DNA of 64,000 bases, from contig CANQMA010000004.1 in the NCBI GenBank assembly GCA_947624875.1, positions 1 through 64,000 on the forward strand, given 5' to 3'. The stretch comes from an uncultured Lachnospiraceae bacterium (GTDB lineage Bacteria; Bacillota; Clostridia; Lachnospirales; Lachnospiraceae). The translations under genes and the position numbers were made by a program. Below the pieces are notes generated by a model. It saw only the letters and a list, made by a program, of their open reading frames with translations. It was not told the DNA's origin and did not search any database. Position 1 is the stretch's first letter. Every line of letters begins with the position of its first letter. Positions 57,701 to 64,000 of this stretch are shown piece by piece.

Positions 57701-59622
57701 AATCCGATGTGATCCGTTGTAACGCTGTCGCCGGCATTTTTCAGGATTGCGTTGCCGTTGTCGTCAAAGATTTCTTCAATGGAAGAAGAATTGATAAATA
57801 CGGTATCGTTTCCTTCATATTCCGTAAAGATGTATGGAGAGCCTTTGACAAACGTAGACTTCATTTTCAATCCGTCCTCATCGCAGAGTCCCAAATCCAC
57901 ATGATAATCGCCGTATCCCTCAACTCTGTCATAGCCGGAGCCTCCGAGATAGTTGTCCGGCATAACATAAAAGTCCATCAGCCGCTCGGAATAATATCCC
58001 ATGCCAAGGTCGTTTTCTTTCCGCTCGTCGGTAAATCCCTGTGACGCCAGAAGCACTCCGAGTCCCTTCTTGGAATAAACTGCTTTCAGCGGGTGAATCA
58101 CGTCCACATTGCCAAACGTTTTAATCATCGCTGATGACCACCAGCTGTTGGAGTCAATCGGCACCTGAACATTTTCTTCATTTACAAATGTCGGAAGTTT
58201 GTTTAATTCTTTTTTAATTTCACCGGAAATATAATTACCCTTTCCGTTTGGATTGTTGATAATCTGTCTGGTAGGAAGTTCCGGTATCACTTCGTTGTCT
58301 TTGCTGTCGCCGTCTTTATATTCGTATACTTCCAGCTCGCGAAGTCCGAAGCCGCTGCCATGCTCGACTTTGGAATATACTAAAACTCTTACATAACGAA
58401 CCCCTAAGCGGTAGCACGTTACATTGTCCACAATGCCCGTATAACCCCGCATCTGCCTGTGAATGGTCGTCCATTCAGAAGCGTTAGAGGATACCTGAAT
58501 ATCATAAATCTTTCCTGCGTCGTCATTAAACCGCGCAACCACGCGTCCAATCGTATATGGCTGTCCCAAATCAACGTAAAGCCACTGGTCTTCTTCGCCC
58601 TGATAGGAAGTAAAGGAGGTTGACGTATTGCCGTCCACCGCATTTTCCGGTTTCACCTGATCATAAGCGTCCGGTTTGATATTTCCGTTTTCATCCTTCA
58701 TCCACCACTCGTCTCTGGTGCCGGAGCATTTTACGGTTTGTCCCTGAGCAAGATTTTTTCCGTAATATACCGGTCTTTTGTTTGCACCGCCGGTACCGAA
58801 TACCTGAAACTCATAGAGTGAACTGCCGTAATTGGTCGCTCTTTCCGTACAGACAATCTTGACATACCGTCCGGTCTTTTTTGACAGGTCAGAGGAATCA
58901 ATCGTCTGCTTTAAGGCTGCATGCGTATCTACCTCCACGCCGTTGTTGCCCTTTGCGTCCGGCTCTGCATTAAACGTACAGGTGCCGCTGCCGAGTTCCT
59001 GCTGCGTGTCCGGATTAAACGCTACGACTTTTAACGTATGCTGTCCCGGTGAAAAACGGACGTCGCCCTGCGTTCCTCCATGATTATTAAACTGATAATC
59101 ATCTCCGCCTGCCCTTGCAATCTCATCATCTACATAAACTTTATAGTGCGCGTCTTCCACGCTCGTCCAGTTAACGTTGAATCTGTAATTGCCGTCGTCT
59201 CTTACGCCTGAATAATTGTAAGAAATTGCCATATTGACATAAGCGCCGGCGCTTTTTCCTTTCGAATATACGGTCGTCCAATGCACCTCGTCATCGGAAA
59301 GCTGGATATCGTAATACTTTGCATAAGCAGCCTCCCAGTGCATATAGATATAATCAATGGTGGCAACTTTTCCCAAATCGACATACAGCCATTCATTGCT
59401 GTCTGACTGGTCAGCCTGCCATCTCGTATCGTCCTTTCCATCTACTGCATAATCTTCATTGGAACCGGAACTGGTATAAACCGGTCTGTCGATGGACAGA
59501 TTGTATGGCGTATTATCATCATCTGCTGCAGACACTGTAAAAAGCAACTGCTGTGGGCAGACAGAGATAATCATCGCCACTGACAATACCAGCGCCAAAA
59601 TTTTTCTGATTCCTTTTTGCAT
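51748..59622 (-). CDS. Giant secreted multidomain GH81 endo-beta-1,3-glucanase
   Basis: 2624 aa; signal peptide, GH81 motif 'DDGNNQESASESLFSWVGMYLWG', five discoidin (F5/8C)-like domains, two chitobiase/Fn3-associated-like, two Big2-like, TTKKPE stalk, basic C-terminus. Confidence 0.9.
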   Translation of the reverse strand: MQKGIRKILALVLSVAMIISVCPQQLLFTVSAADDDNTPYNLSIDRPVYTSSGSNEDYAVDGKDDTRWQADQSDSNEWLYVDLGKVATIDYIYMHWEAAYAKYYDIQLSDDEVHWTTVYSKGKSAGAYVNMAISYNYSGVRDDGNYRFNVNWTSVEDAHYKVYVDDEIARAGGDDYQFNNHGGTQGDVRFSPGQHTLKVVAFNPDTQQELGSGTCTFNAEPDAKGNNGVEVDTHAALKQTIDSSDLSKKTGRYVKIVCTERATNYGSSLYEFQVFGTGGANKRPVYYGKNLAQGQTVKCSGTRDEWWMKDENGNIKPDAYDQVKPENAVDGNTSTSFTSYQGEEDQWLYVDLGQPYTIGRVVARFNDDAGKIYDIQVSSNASEWTTIHRQMRGYTGIVDNVTCYRLGVRYVRVLVYSKVEHGSGFGLRELEVYEYKDGDSKDNEVIPELPTRQIINNPNGKGNYISGEIKKELNKLPTFVNEENVQVPIDSNSWWSSAMIKTFGNVDVIHPLKAVYSKKGLGVLLASQGFTDERKENDLGMGYYSERLMDFYVMPDNYLGGSGYDRVEGYGDYHVDLGLCDEDGLKMKSTFVKGSPYIFTEYEGNDTVFINSSSIEEIFDDNGNAILKNAGDSVTTDHIGFVSVDEENARAKNDGSYFAVSAPQGTTFTAMTVGAKTTIKVQFASKNDAYMSFGAMLKKSDLRTYYQHGYAYVTDTYVSYSYDRTTSQVETVYTATTKVKRSGFSDVTMQAFYPHQWKFSDDTDNPDAVYGSIRGNMKAKFSNVLKTTQQFTGLLPTFAKPNSSMMNTAEMKDYILTVRNQLGTGPNADAYWQGKAIHPLAITALMAEQIGETDIRDDLLKDLKKILVDWFTYSGGDDRCYLIYNKDWGTIYYPESAYGANAAICDHHFTYGYFMFGAAVLSMYDRTFYNDYKDMIELLVRDYANPEDPENDGNMFCKFRSFDQYSGHSWAGGYADNDDGNNQESASESLFSWVGMYLWGEASQDQKYIDAGAYGFTTEMEAVKQYWFDYDGDNWLPEYPFQGTGQIYGGTYSYGTFFGGQPVFIYGIQWLPISEYLTNYGMDQEKCKTMYQGLWNDTNYAIAIEKRVGNITTDDEYATPNNTWQHIMWPMLSQTDPQGAYDLFEANVDRVDAGDRANTLWFISAMDELGYKTDDYVITGQTLTGSVYKKSDGYGNYIYTGEVWNPTQAVKTVQIVNPKNGAVIGKAKVNAKALVQFNINPAGGMNYVQTPTPTIRCIGLTNGEVKENASGTVRFDDTQMVEIECEDKDAVIYYTTDGSAPTTDSARYTDRFMVSSDSTVKAIAVKEGCIDSVYASATIVIEGDMIESSDNLALGKVVTASSKEDTMSRVVDGDLKTSWQAEENNDEWIQVDLGAVKAINTVNINWEAAFASKYEIQVSTDGEEWKTVAEEAGAVGDVRTTFEAVRARYVRMQGIKRATQYGYNIFEFEVYGANQAKAPTITPVSGEYNTAQTVTMSTTVKGAEIKYTTDGTEPTEDSQTYTAPFTVNKSTQIKAVTYRKGMLLSEVTTASILIRGTLGLNLTEAHIAVGNTVQLASLSGESVTWTSDHDNIAHVDANGLVTGRNVGEANITATVAGGQSASCKVIVSEPKHVEKVEIRPSVVTMKNKSSETLEAVVTPADTTDDTTATWKSDNDNIVSVNENGTLTAKSEGKTFVTVTIAGQTARCDVTVGPAATLKEMISDAKYNLALGKTASVSSIYAGEGSQTTNVLTDGNLQSNYVSTDWDSSHTSEYVLIDLGANYNTDGIDALAVQYVNGNTWCGDYEIELSDTGIDFVKAGTVTGLTYEGSDEGLFTIPLEDCSDKLSTTRYVKITLQGHKDWGFQIREVAVLSTEMKAQETEMEHCEDPADFIVTVDTPLQIDYEIVAGAGQNGYKYMVFLDGVKATDLMDAGKGVLPSTSGKHTVKAVSYYDGKLSEGITRVVTVDDGSLRDYVNTERNISKGAKVEVHDIYPNEGSQDPQKLTDGNIAGDKVETVWGEDNADIVVTLDRAVPINEIEEVLLAFTANNTYAKDFNIQFSKDGNRYDTVADIVDCIYASPVEVKIDAGKYTQGTVQYVKINFTKKSAGYGYQLYEVAIMGTTEKYMPEEPYGLVLSSPQEGTISVTFEGDTANGQTFNIYIDDELKSMNLTAAGTYTFTGLDGGSHTVKVTAILNGIESEGVTDKISITEGEKPTEADSDDDPDLPVVTEKYTTVKPETTTKKAEATSKKPETTSKKPEATTKKPEETTKKAEATTEKPETTTKKPEESTNETPSEDNVSTNAESTTESVKVPETDESEETTHSPYDPGFDPSALDYTSLTCTDNENLTLDYAIQSTTIEGIIPTYMDGGNTLNLEFPADYGEVTSITINGEEPADGVVVEQAPGLVKVNPTTITDDGYTVIKVTTEKGEFTFVIRKGSPAEPGTDMTEVSTSGADETGITAAPGEGEETTAAPGEETTAAGGATTAVAPGKNDTTAAGGAGTVTTAAPIAVQPTAAPTTAKVQKPAKAKVKKVAAKRKSAKKIKITIRKNRAKGYQVAIYKTKKDAKKNKRALVKKFVKKTKVTITSGKLRNKKILFVRVRAYNLNGRKKVYGAWSKVKKIKVK
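52755..52935 (-). repeat. 24-bp repeats encoding the TTKKPEAT-type stalk of the GH81 protein
   Basis: Protein 'ETTTKKAEATSKKPETTSKKPEATTKKPEETTKKAEATTEKPETTTKKPE'. Confidence 0.7.
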
Positions 59623-59871
59623 GATTCTTCCTCCAAATTTTCTTCTTTTCTGCGTTCAAAACGCACATAATCCTATACGATAATTATAAATTCTATTTTT
59701 TTCTATCTCAAGAATAAAAACTTTTTTCATTCTTTTTCAGCAGTCTGCATAATAAATTTGCTGATTTCTTTTGTTTTGTCCCAGAAAAATGAGACCTGTT
59801 TCTTTTTACTTTTGTCTATTTTTGATAAATTTCATTTTTTTAATAAAATCATTTCAATTTTTGCAAAAAAA

Positions 59872-59907
59872 GAAAAACCACATGGATCATAAGATGGTTT
59901 TTCTTTT
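59872..59907. terminator. Hairpin AGAAAAACCA..TGGTTTTTCT
   Basis: Downstream of the minus-strand gene at 59964. Confidence 0.6.
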
Positions 59908-59963
59908 TCTTAACAAATCATATTCTATTCTCAATCAGCTTTGTAGAATCAATAGATGTACTA

Positions 59964-60572
59964 CTATTTTTTAATCCGAACGTTCTTGACAGCCGACCAT
60001 TTTTTACTATAATACTTTTTCTTTTCCACTTTCAAAAAACTCTTGATGCGGACATACAATGTTTTTCGATTTTTTAACTTACGGTGCGTTACGGTAAAGA
60101 CTTTTCGGTTTTTTCGGGTCTCAACTGTCACAATCCCTTTTTTATTTTTCTTTGCATTTTTTTTCGTAGCATAAAAGCGAACCCGGTAACCGTCTGCCCC
60201 TTGTACTTTTTTTCTCAGCGTAATTTTCACCTTTTTGGCAGATTTCTTTTTTTGAGCGGTTTTTATTTTTACCTTTGCCGGCCGAACCACTGTTTGGCTG
60301 TTTGTTTTTGTCTGACGCTCGTTCTTTATAGTTCCCTCGGTGGTCTTTCCGGCGTTTGTTCCAGGAGTCTTGGTCGTGCTGCCTTCTATCACTAAATCCG
60401 GAATTGTATTCCCCTCATGATTTGTAAATTGGTTCTCCCATGGATTGATTATAATATCACCGGGATTCTCATAATCACTCTCTGCAGAGACCAGCTTAGA
60501 TTCCATCCACCCTGCTGGAATTAACAGAAGTACTGTGATTAAAACATATACCGCTATTTTTTTTATATTCAT
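59964..60572 (-). CDS. Small secreted protein with NPWENxFT motif and basic FN3-like C-terminus
   Basis: Signal peptide; 'IIINPWENQFTNHEG'; C-terminus 'RPAKVKIKTAQKKKSAKKVKITLRKK...KWSAVKNVRIKK'. Confidence 0.75.
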   Translation of the reverse strand: MNIKKIAVYVLITVLLLIPAGWMESKLVSAESDYENPGDIIINPWENQFTNHEGNTIPDLVIEGSTTKTPGTNAGKTTEGTIKNERQTKTNSQTVVRPAKVKIKTAQKKKSAKKVKITLRKKVQGADGYRVRFYATKKNAKKNKKGIVTVETRKNRKVFTVTHRKLKNRKTLYVRIKSFLKVEKKKYYSKKWSAVKNVRIKK

Positions 60573-60581
60573 GGCGTCCTC

Positions 60582-62150
60582 CTAATGTTTGATTTTGACC
60601 ACTTTAACCGGCGACCACTGCTTACTCAAATATTTTCGTTTTCCAACAACAATATAACTCTTGACACGAATATACAGTTTCTTTTTGTTTTTTAGTTTCC
60701 TGTGTGAAACCGAAAAACTTTTCCGGTTATGCCTGTAATAAATTCTCAGCATTGCCTTAGAACTTCTTACTGCATTTTTCTTTTTCTTATAAAAACGGAT
60801 GACATATCCGTTTGCAGCTTTTACTTTTTTCTTTAGTTTGATTTTTATTTTTTTTGAAGACCTCTTTTTCACTGCGGACTTGATTCTGACTTTTTCCAGT
60901 TTACGCACACCTGCCATAAAATCAGTCCTTGACGGCGTCATCGTTGTCATTTTTGTTGCCGTTGTGTTCAGTGTAGATGATTTCTGCTCTGTGCTGACAG
61001 GCATCGTTGTAAGATCTGTTTTTGTCGTGTCGTATGAAGACTCTTCCTGATCTGTACTAATAGAACTGTCATCCGTCGTATTGTCTGTCCCGCCCGCTTC
61101 AGAAGATAAGACGGTCACATTATTGCCCATTACGTGAATTGACTGCTCCAATCCAATCGATTCTTTTCCATTGATTGCTGCCGTAATCCTGATAATATGA
61201 AGCCCTTCCTGAACGTCTGACAAGGAATAGTATCCACAGATTACATTCGGATACATTAATATGCCATCCAGATATATGTTATACAACTGGCCTAATTCTT
61301 TCTGACTCTCTGTCTCTGCCCAGACAATTCCAATTGTATTTGGCGTTCTTTCAAAGACCATAAACGTCTGAACATCAATTGGTTCTTTTGCCTGATCCGC
61401 CGATGTAGATTCCCCAATAATCTTTTCTGTTGTCGTCTCTTCCTTTGTAGTGGATTCGTCCGGTTTCTTTTCCGTTGTCGTCTCTTCTTTTGTGGTGGAT
61501 TCGTCCGGTTTCTTTTCCGTCGTCGTCTCTTCCTTTGTGGTGGACTCGTCCGGTTTCTTTTCCGTTGTCGTCTCTTCTTTTGTGGTGGATTCGTCCGGTT
61601 TCTTTTCCGTTGTCGTCTCTTCCTTTGTGGTGGACTCGTCCGGTTTCTTTTCCGTCGTCGTCTCTTCCTTTGTGGTGGACTCGTCCGGTTTCTTTTCTGT
61701 CGTCGTCTCTTCCGTCGTCACTTCTCCCAAGACCGTAACAGTCTGCCAAATCCCCGGGGATTCTATTTTATTTAAAGCAGCTGTAATTTTTACAGTATGC
61801 ACCCCTTGTCCCACTTTCGATATTCTGTATAATCCGCAAATGACATTCTGATAAATCAGGCTGTCATCCAGATAAATATTATACACCTGCCCAAGTTTTT
61901 TCTGCTCTCCTGTTTCTGCCCAGACAATATCAATCGTATATGGAATATCCGTAAAGGTAACAAAAGACTCAATATCAATTGGATTTTTTTTGACTTCCTG
62001 CGTCGTTGGCTCCTCACTTGTAAACAGGTTTTCCCATGGGTTTGGATTGATGTCTCCATCCCCGTCTCCGCTCGTTGCTAAAACATCGACAATATTGACT
62101 GAAGTGATGAGCATAACAATTGCAATCAGTCCTGCCAAAAATCTTCTCAT
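60582..62150 (-). CDS. Secreted repeat-stalk protein with two FN3-like domains and basic C-terminus
   Basis: Signal peptide; 'INPNPWENLFTSEE'; duplicated 'VWAETxxQKxLGQxYNIYLD' domains; six 15-aa stalk repeats. Confidence 0.78.
   Translation of the reverse strand: MRRFLAGLIAIVMLITSVNIVDVLATSGDGDGDINPNPWENLFTSEEPTTQEVKKNPIDIESFVTFTDIPYTIDIVWAETGEQKKLGQVYNIYLDDSLIYQNVICGLYRISKVGQGVHTVKITAALNKIESPGIWQTVTVLGEVTTEETTTEKKPDESTTKEETTTEKKPDESTTKEETTTEKKPDESTTKEETTTEKKPDESTTKEETTTEKKPDESTTKEETTTEKKPDESTTKEETTTEKIIGESTSADQAKEPIDVQTFMVFERTPNTIGIVWAETESQKELGQLYNIYLDGILMYPNVICGYYSLSDVQEGLHIIRITAAINGKESIGLEQSIHVMGNNVTVLSSEAGGTDNTTDDSSISTDQEESSYDTTKTDLTTMPVSTEQKSSTLNTTATKMTTMTPSRTDFMAGVRKLEKVRIKSAVKKRSSKKIKIKLKKKVKAANGYVIRFYKKKKNAVRSSKAMLRIYYRHNRKSFSVSHRKLKNKKKLYIRVKSYIVVGKRKYLSKQWSPVKVVKIKH
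61441..61710 (-). repeat. Six tandem 45-bp repeats (15-aa KKPDESTTKEETTTE)
   Basis: Units begin at 61441, 61486, 61531, 61576, 61621 and 61666. Confidence 0.92.
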
Positions 62151-62278
62151 AATATTTCCCTCATTTAAACATACTTTCCGTTTTTCTGATATAAATATTT
62201 TATCATAAAATCGTTAAATAACAATGACTATTCAAAAATGAGAACACAAAAGATCTTTCCAATTTGTGTAAAAATCAC

Positions 62279-63394
62279 TTACTTTCCAAAATATTCTGCC
62301 ACGTCTTTTAAATGATTGATAATCGGTAAGTGCTGCGGGCAGATTCCCTCACATTGTCCACAGGCGATACAATCGCTTGCCTTACCGCGGGTCTGGGTCA
62401 TGCGGTCATAATATTCGCCCTGCGGCGTCCAGCCCTTTTCTTTCACTTCCTGCTTATCGGCATTAAACAGAGAAAAGCACTGTGGGATGTTAATTTTCAT
62501 CGGGCAGCCGTCGACACAATAAGAACATCCGGTACATGGCACTGCAATATTAGAATTGATGATTTCTACTGCTTTTTGAATCAGCTGCAATTCCTCTTCA
62601 TTGAGCGGAACAAGATTTTCCATGTAACTGATATTGTCTTTCAACTGTTCCATATTGCTCATGCCGCTTAATACCATGAACACATTGTCAAGACTTGCCG
62701 CAAACCGGATTGCCCATGATGGAACAGACATCTCCGGATGATATTCTTTGAATAAATCTTCTGCCGTGGAAGGCACTTTTGCAAGCGTTCCACCTTTGAC
62801 CGGTTCCATTACGATAACCGGAACGCCATGCTTTAAGGCAACCTCATAGCATTTGCGTGACTGTACGCCTACGCTGTCCCAATCCAGATAGTTAATCTGA
62901 AGCTGAACAAATTCCATCTCCGGATGTTCCGTCAATACTTTATCGAGCAGTTCGGCATTATCGTGGTAAGAAAAACCGATTTTTCTGACAAGCCCCTGCG
63001 CCTTTTTGTCCTGAAGCCACTGGAAGCAGTCTAACTCCTGATAGATTTTGTAATGATCTTCTCCAACGTCGTGGAGCAGATAATAATCAAAATATTCCAC
63101 ACCTGTTTTTCTCAACTGCTCATTAAAAATTTTATCCCGGTCCTCTTTATTCTGCAAAAATCCTGCATGCAGTTTTGTCGCAAGCGTATAACTGTCGCGC
63201 GGGTGTCTCTTTACCAACGCTTCTTTTGTCGCCTCTTCACTTTTAAAATTGCAATACATCCATGCGGTATCAAAATATGTAAACCCCTTATCTAAAAATT
63301 CGTCTACCATGGCGCTTACCGCTTCAATGTCCACTTCGTTTTCACTAAGCATTGGCAGTCTCATCAGACCAAAGCCTAATTTTTTCTGATTCAT
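62279..63394 (-). CDS. Aldo/keto reductase with C-terminal 4Fe-4S ferredoxin domain
   Basis: 'YFDTAWMYCNFKSEEATKEAL', 'CTGCSYCVDGCPMKINIP', 'CIACGQCEGICPQHLP'. Confidence 0.93.
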   Translation of the reverse strand: MNQKKLGFGLMRLPMLSENEVDIEAVSAMVDEFLDKGFTYFDTAWMYCNFKSEEATKEALVKRHPRDSYTLATKLHAGFLQNKEDRDKIFNEQLRKTGVEYFDYYLLHDVGEDHYKIYQELDCFQWLQDKKAQGLVRKIGFSYHDNAELLDKVLTEHPEMEFVQLQINYLDWDSVGVQSRKCYEVALKHGVPVIVMEPVKGGTLAKVPSTAEDLFKEYHPEMSVPSWAIRFAASLDNVFMVLSGMSNMEQLKDNISYMENLVPLNEEELQLIQKAVEIINSNIAVPCTGCSYCVDGCPMKINIPQCFSLFNADKQEVKEKGWTPQGEYYDRMTQTRGKASDCIACGQCEGICPQHLPIINHLKDVAEYFGK

Positions 63395-64000
63395 AATGTT
63401 TCCCTCCTGCTATTGTTTATAAAATTCTTTACCTGTTCTAAATATTCTTCTCCCTGCTCCCTGCCAAGTTCGTATACTTTTTTGAGCTTATCAGGATTTT
63501 TTTCAACATGTCCGACCGGGAGAACTTCCTTTGGGCGGATGACCAGCGCACTCCCCTCCTGTTCCTGTTTCCGGACGTATTGAAGCTGATTGTTGTACAT
63601 CAGATGCCGTCTTTTCATCGCTTCAATCATATGCGGATATTGTTTGAGCGACACTTTTGCCATACCCGTCGTTTTTGATTTTTTCTTTTGATAACCCATT
63701 GGGCGCGTTAATATCACGACATTTCTTTCGTATCCGATTTCCTCAAAATATTTGAGTGGAATGGAATCACTGATGCCTCCATCCAGGATTTTTCTGCCAT
63801 GCACCTCGACAATTTTCGACACGAGCGGCATTGAGGCAGATCCCTGAAGATACAATAAATCATCGCCGACTCCGGTTTTTACTTTATGGTAAATTGGCTG
63901 TCCCGTCACAACGTCGGTGCAGACTGCATAAAACTCCATTGGATTTTTTTCATAAGTTTCTTCGTCAAACGGATCAAGTTTTTCCGGAATATCATGATAG
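63391..64000 (-). CDS. Patatin-like phospholipase family protein (5' end outside window)
   Basis: 'GSASMPLVSKIVEVHGRKILDGGISDSIPLKYFEEIGYERNVVILTRP'; frame stays open to the window edge. Confidence 0.85.
   Translation of the reverse strand, partial: YHDIPEKLDPFDEETYEKNPMEFYAVCTDVVTGQPIYHKVKTGVGDDLLYLQGSASMPLVSKIVEVHGRKILDGGISDSIPLKYFEEIGYERNVVILTRPMGYQKKKSKTTGMAKVSLKQYPHMIEAMKRRHLMYNNQLQYVRKQEQEGSALVIRPKEVLPVGHVEKNPDKLKKVYELGREQGEEYLEQVKNFINNSRRETL

Noticed and set aside
61375-61851. Long ORFs on the opposite strand or in alternative frames (MDSSGFFSVVVSSFVV..., MADCYGLGRSDDGRDD...)
   Set aside because: Shadow frames of the 45-bp tandem repeat, whose unit length is a multiple of 3; the 522-aa secreted protein frame has the signal peptide and domains.

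Overview
The 64 kb window looks like a low-to-mid GC Firmicutes chromosome, probably Lachnospiraceae-like (inferred from protein style only). Nearly all genes are on the minus strand. The backbone is nucleotide and cofactor metabolism: purE-M-N-D, purL, purF-purB, a purF-like paralog, pyrC-F-K-D plus pyrE, and DUF2520-panB-panC-panD-coaBC. Stress and repair genes (clpC, radA, a TIGR03915/TIGR03916-like pair) and several large secreted proteins are interleaved. The secreted proteins include a 2624-aa GH81 beta-1,3-glucanase, a GH25 lysozyme, an LRR protein and two paralogous repeat-stalk proteins. There is one tRNA (Trp, CCA). I saw no CRISPR array, rRNA, transposase or recognisable riboswitch. 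The best leads are: (1) a ~149-bp cloverleaf-like insert upstream of purE, flanked by 10-bp direct repeats that each contain an extended -10 promoter; (2) a Lys-rich C-terminal FN3-like module shared by four secreted proteins, with a discoidin domain in the GH81 protein split by an inserted FN3-like domain; (3) a PurF paralog lacking the catalytic Cys; (4) an AbiE locus whose toxin gene has an in-frame internal deletion; (5) a compact operator-promoter-short-ORF-terminator unit beside an XRE gene; (6) small ORFs and gene remnants missing from the ORF track (27-aa hydrophobic peptide, SDR remnant, 35-aa and 28-aa coupled ORFs).
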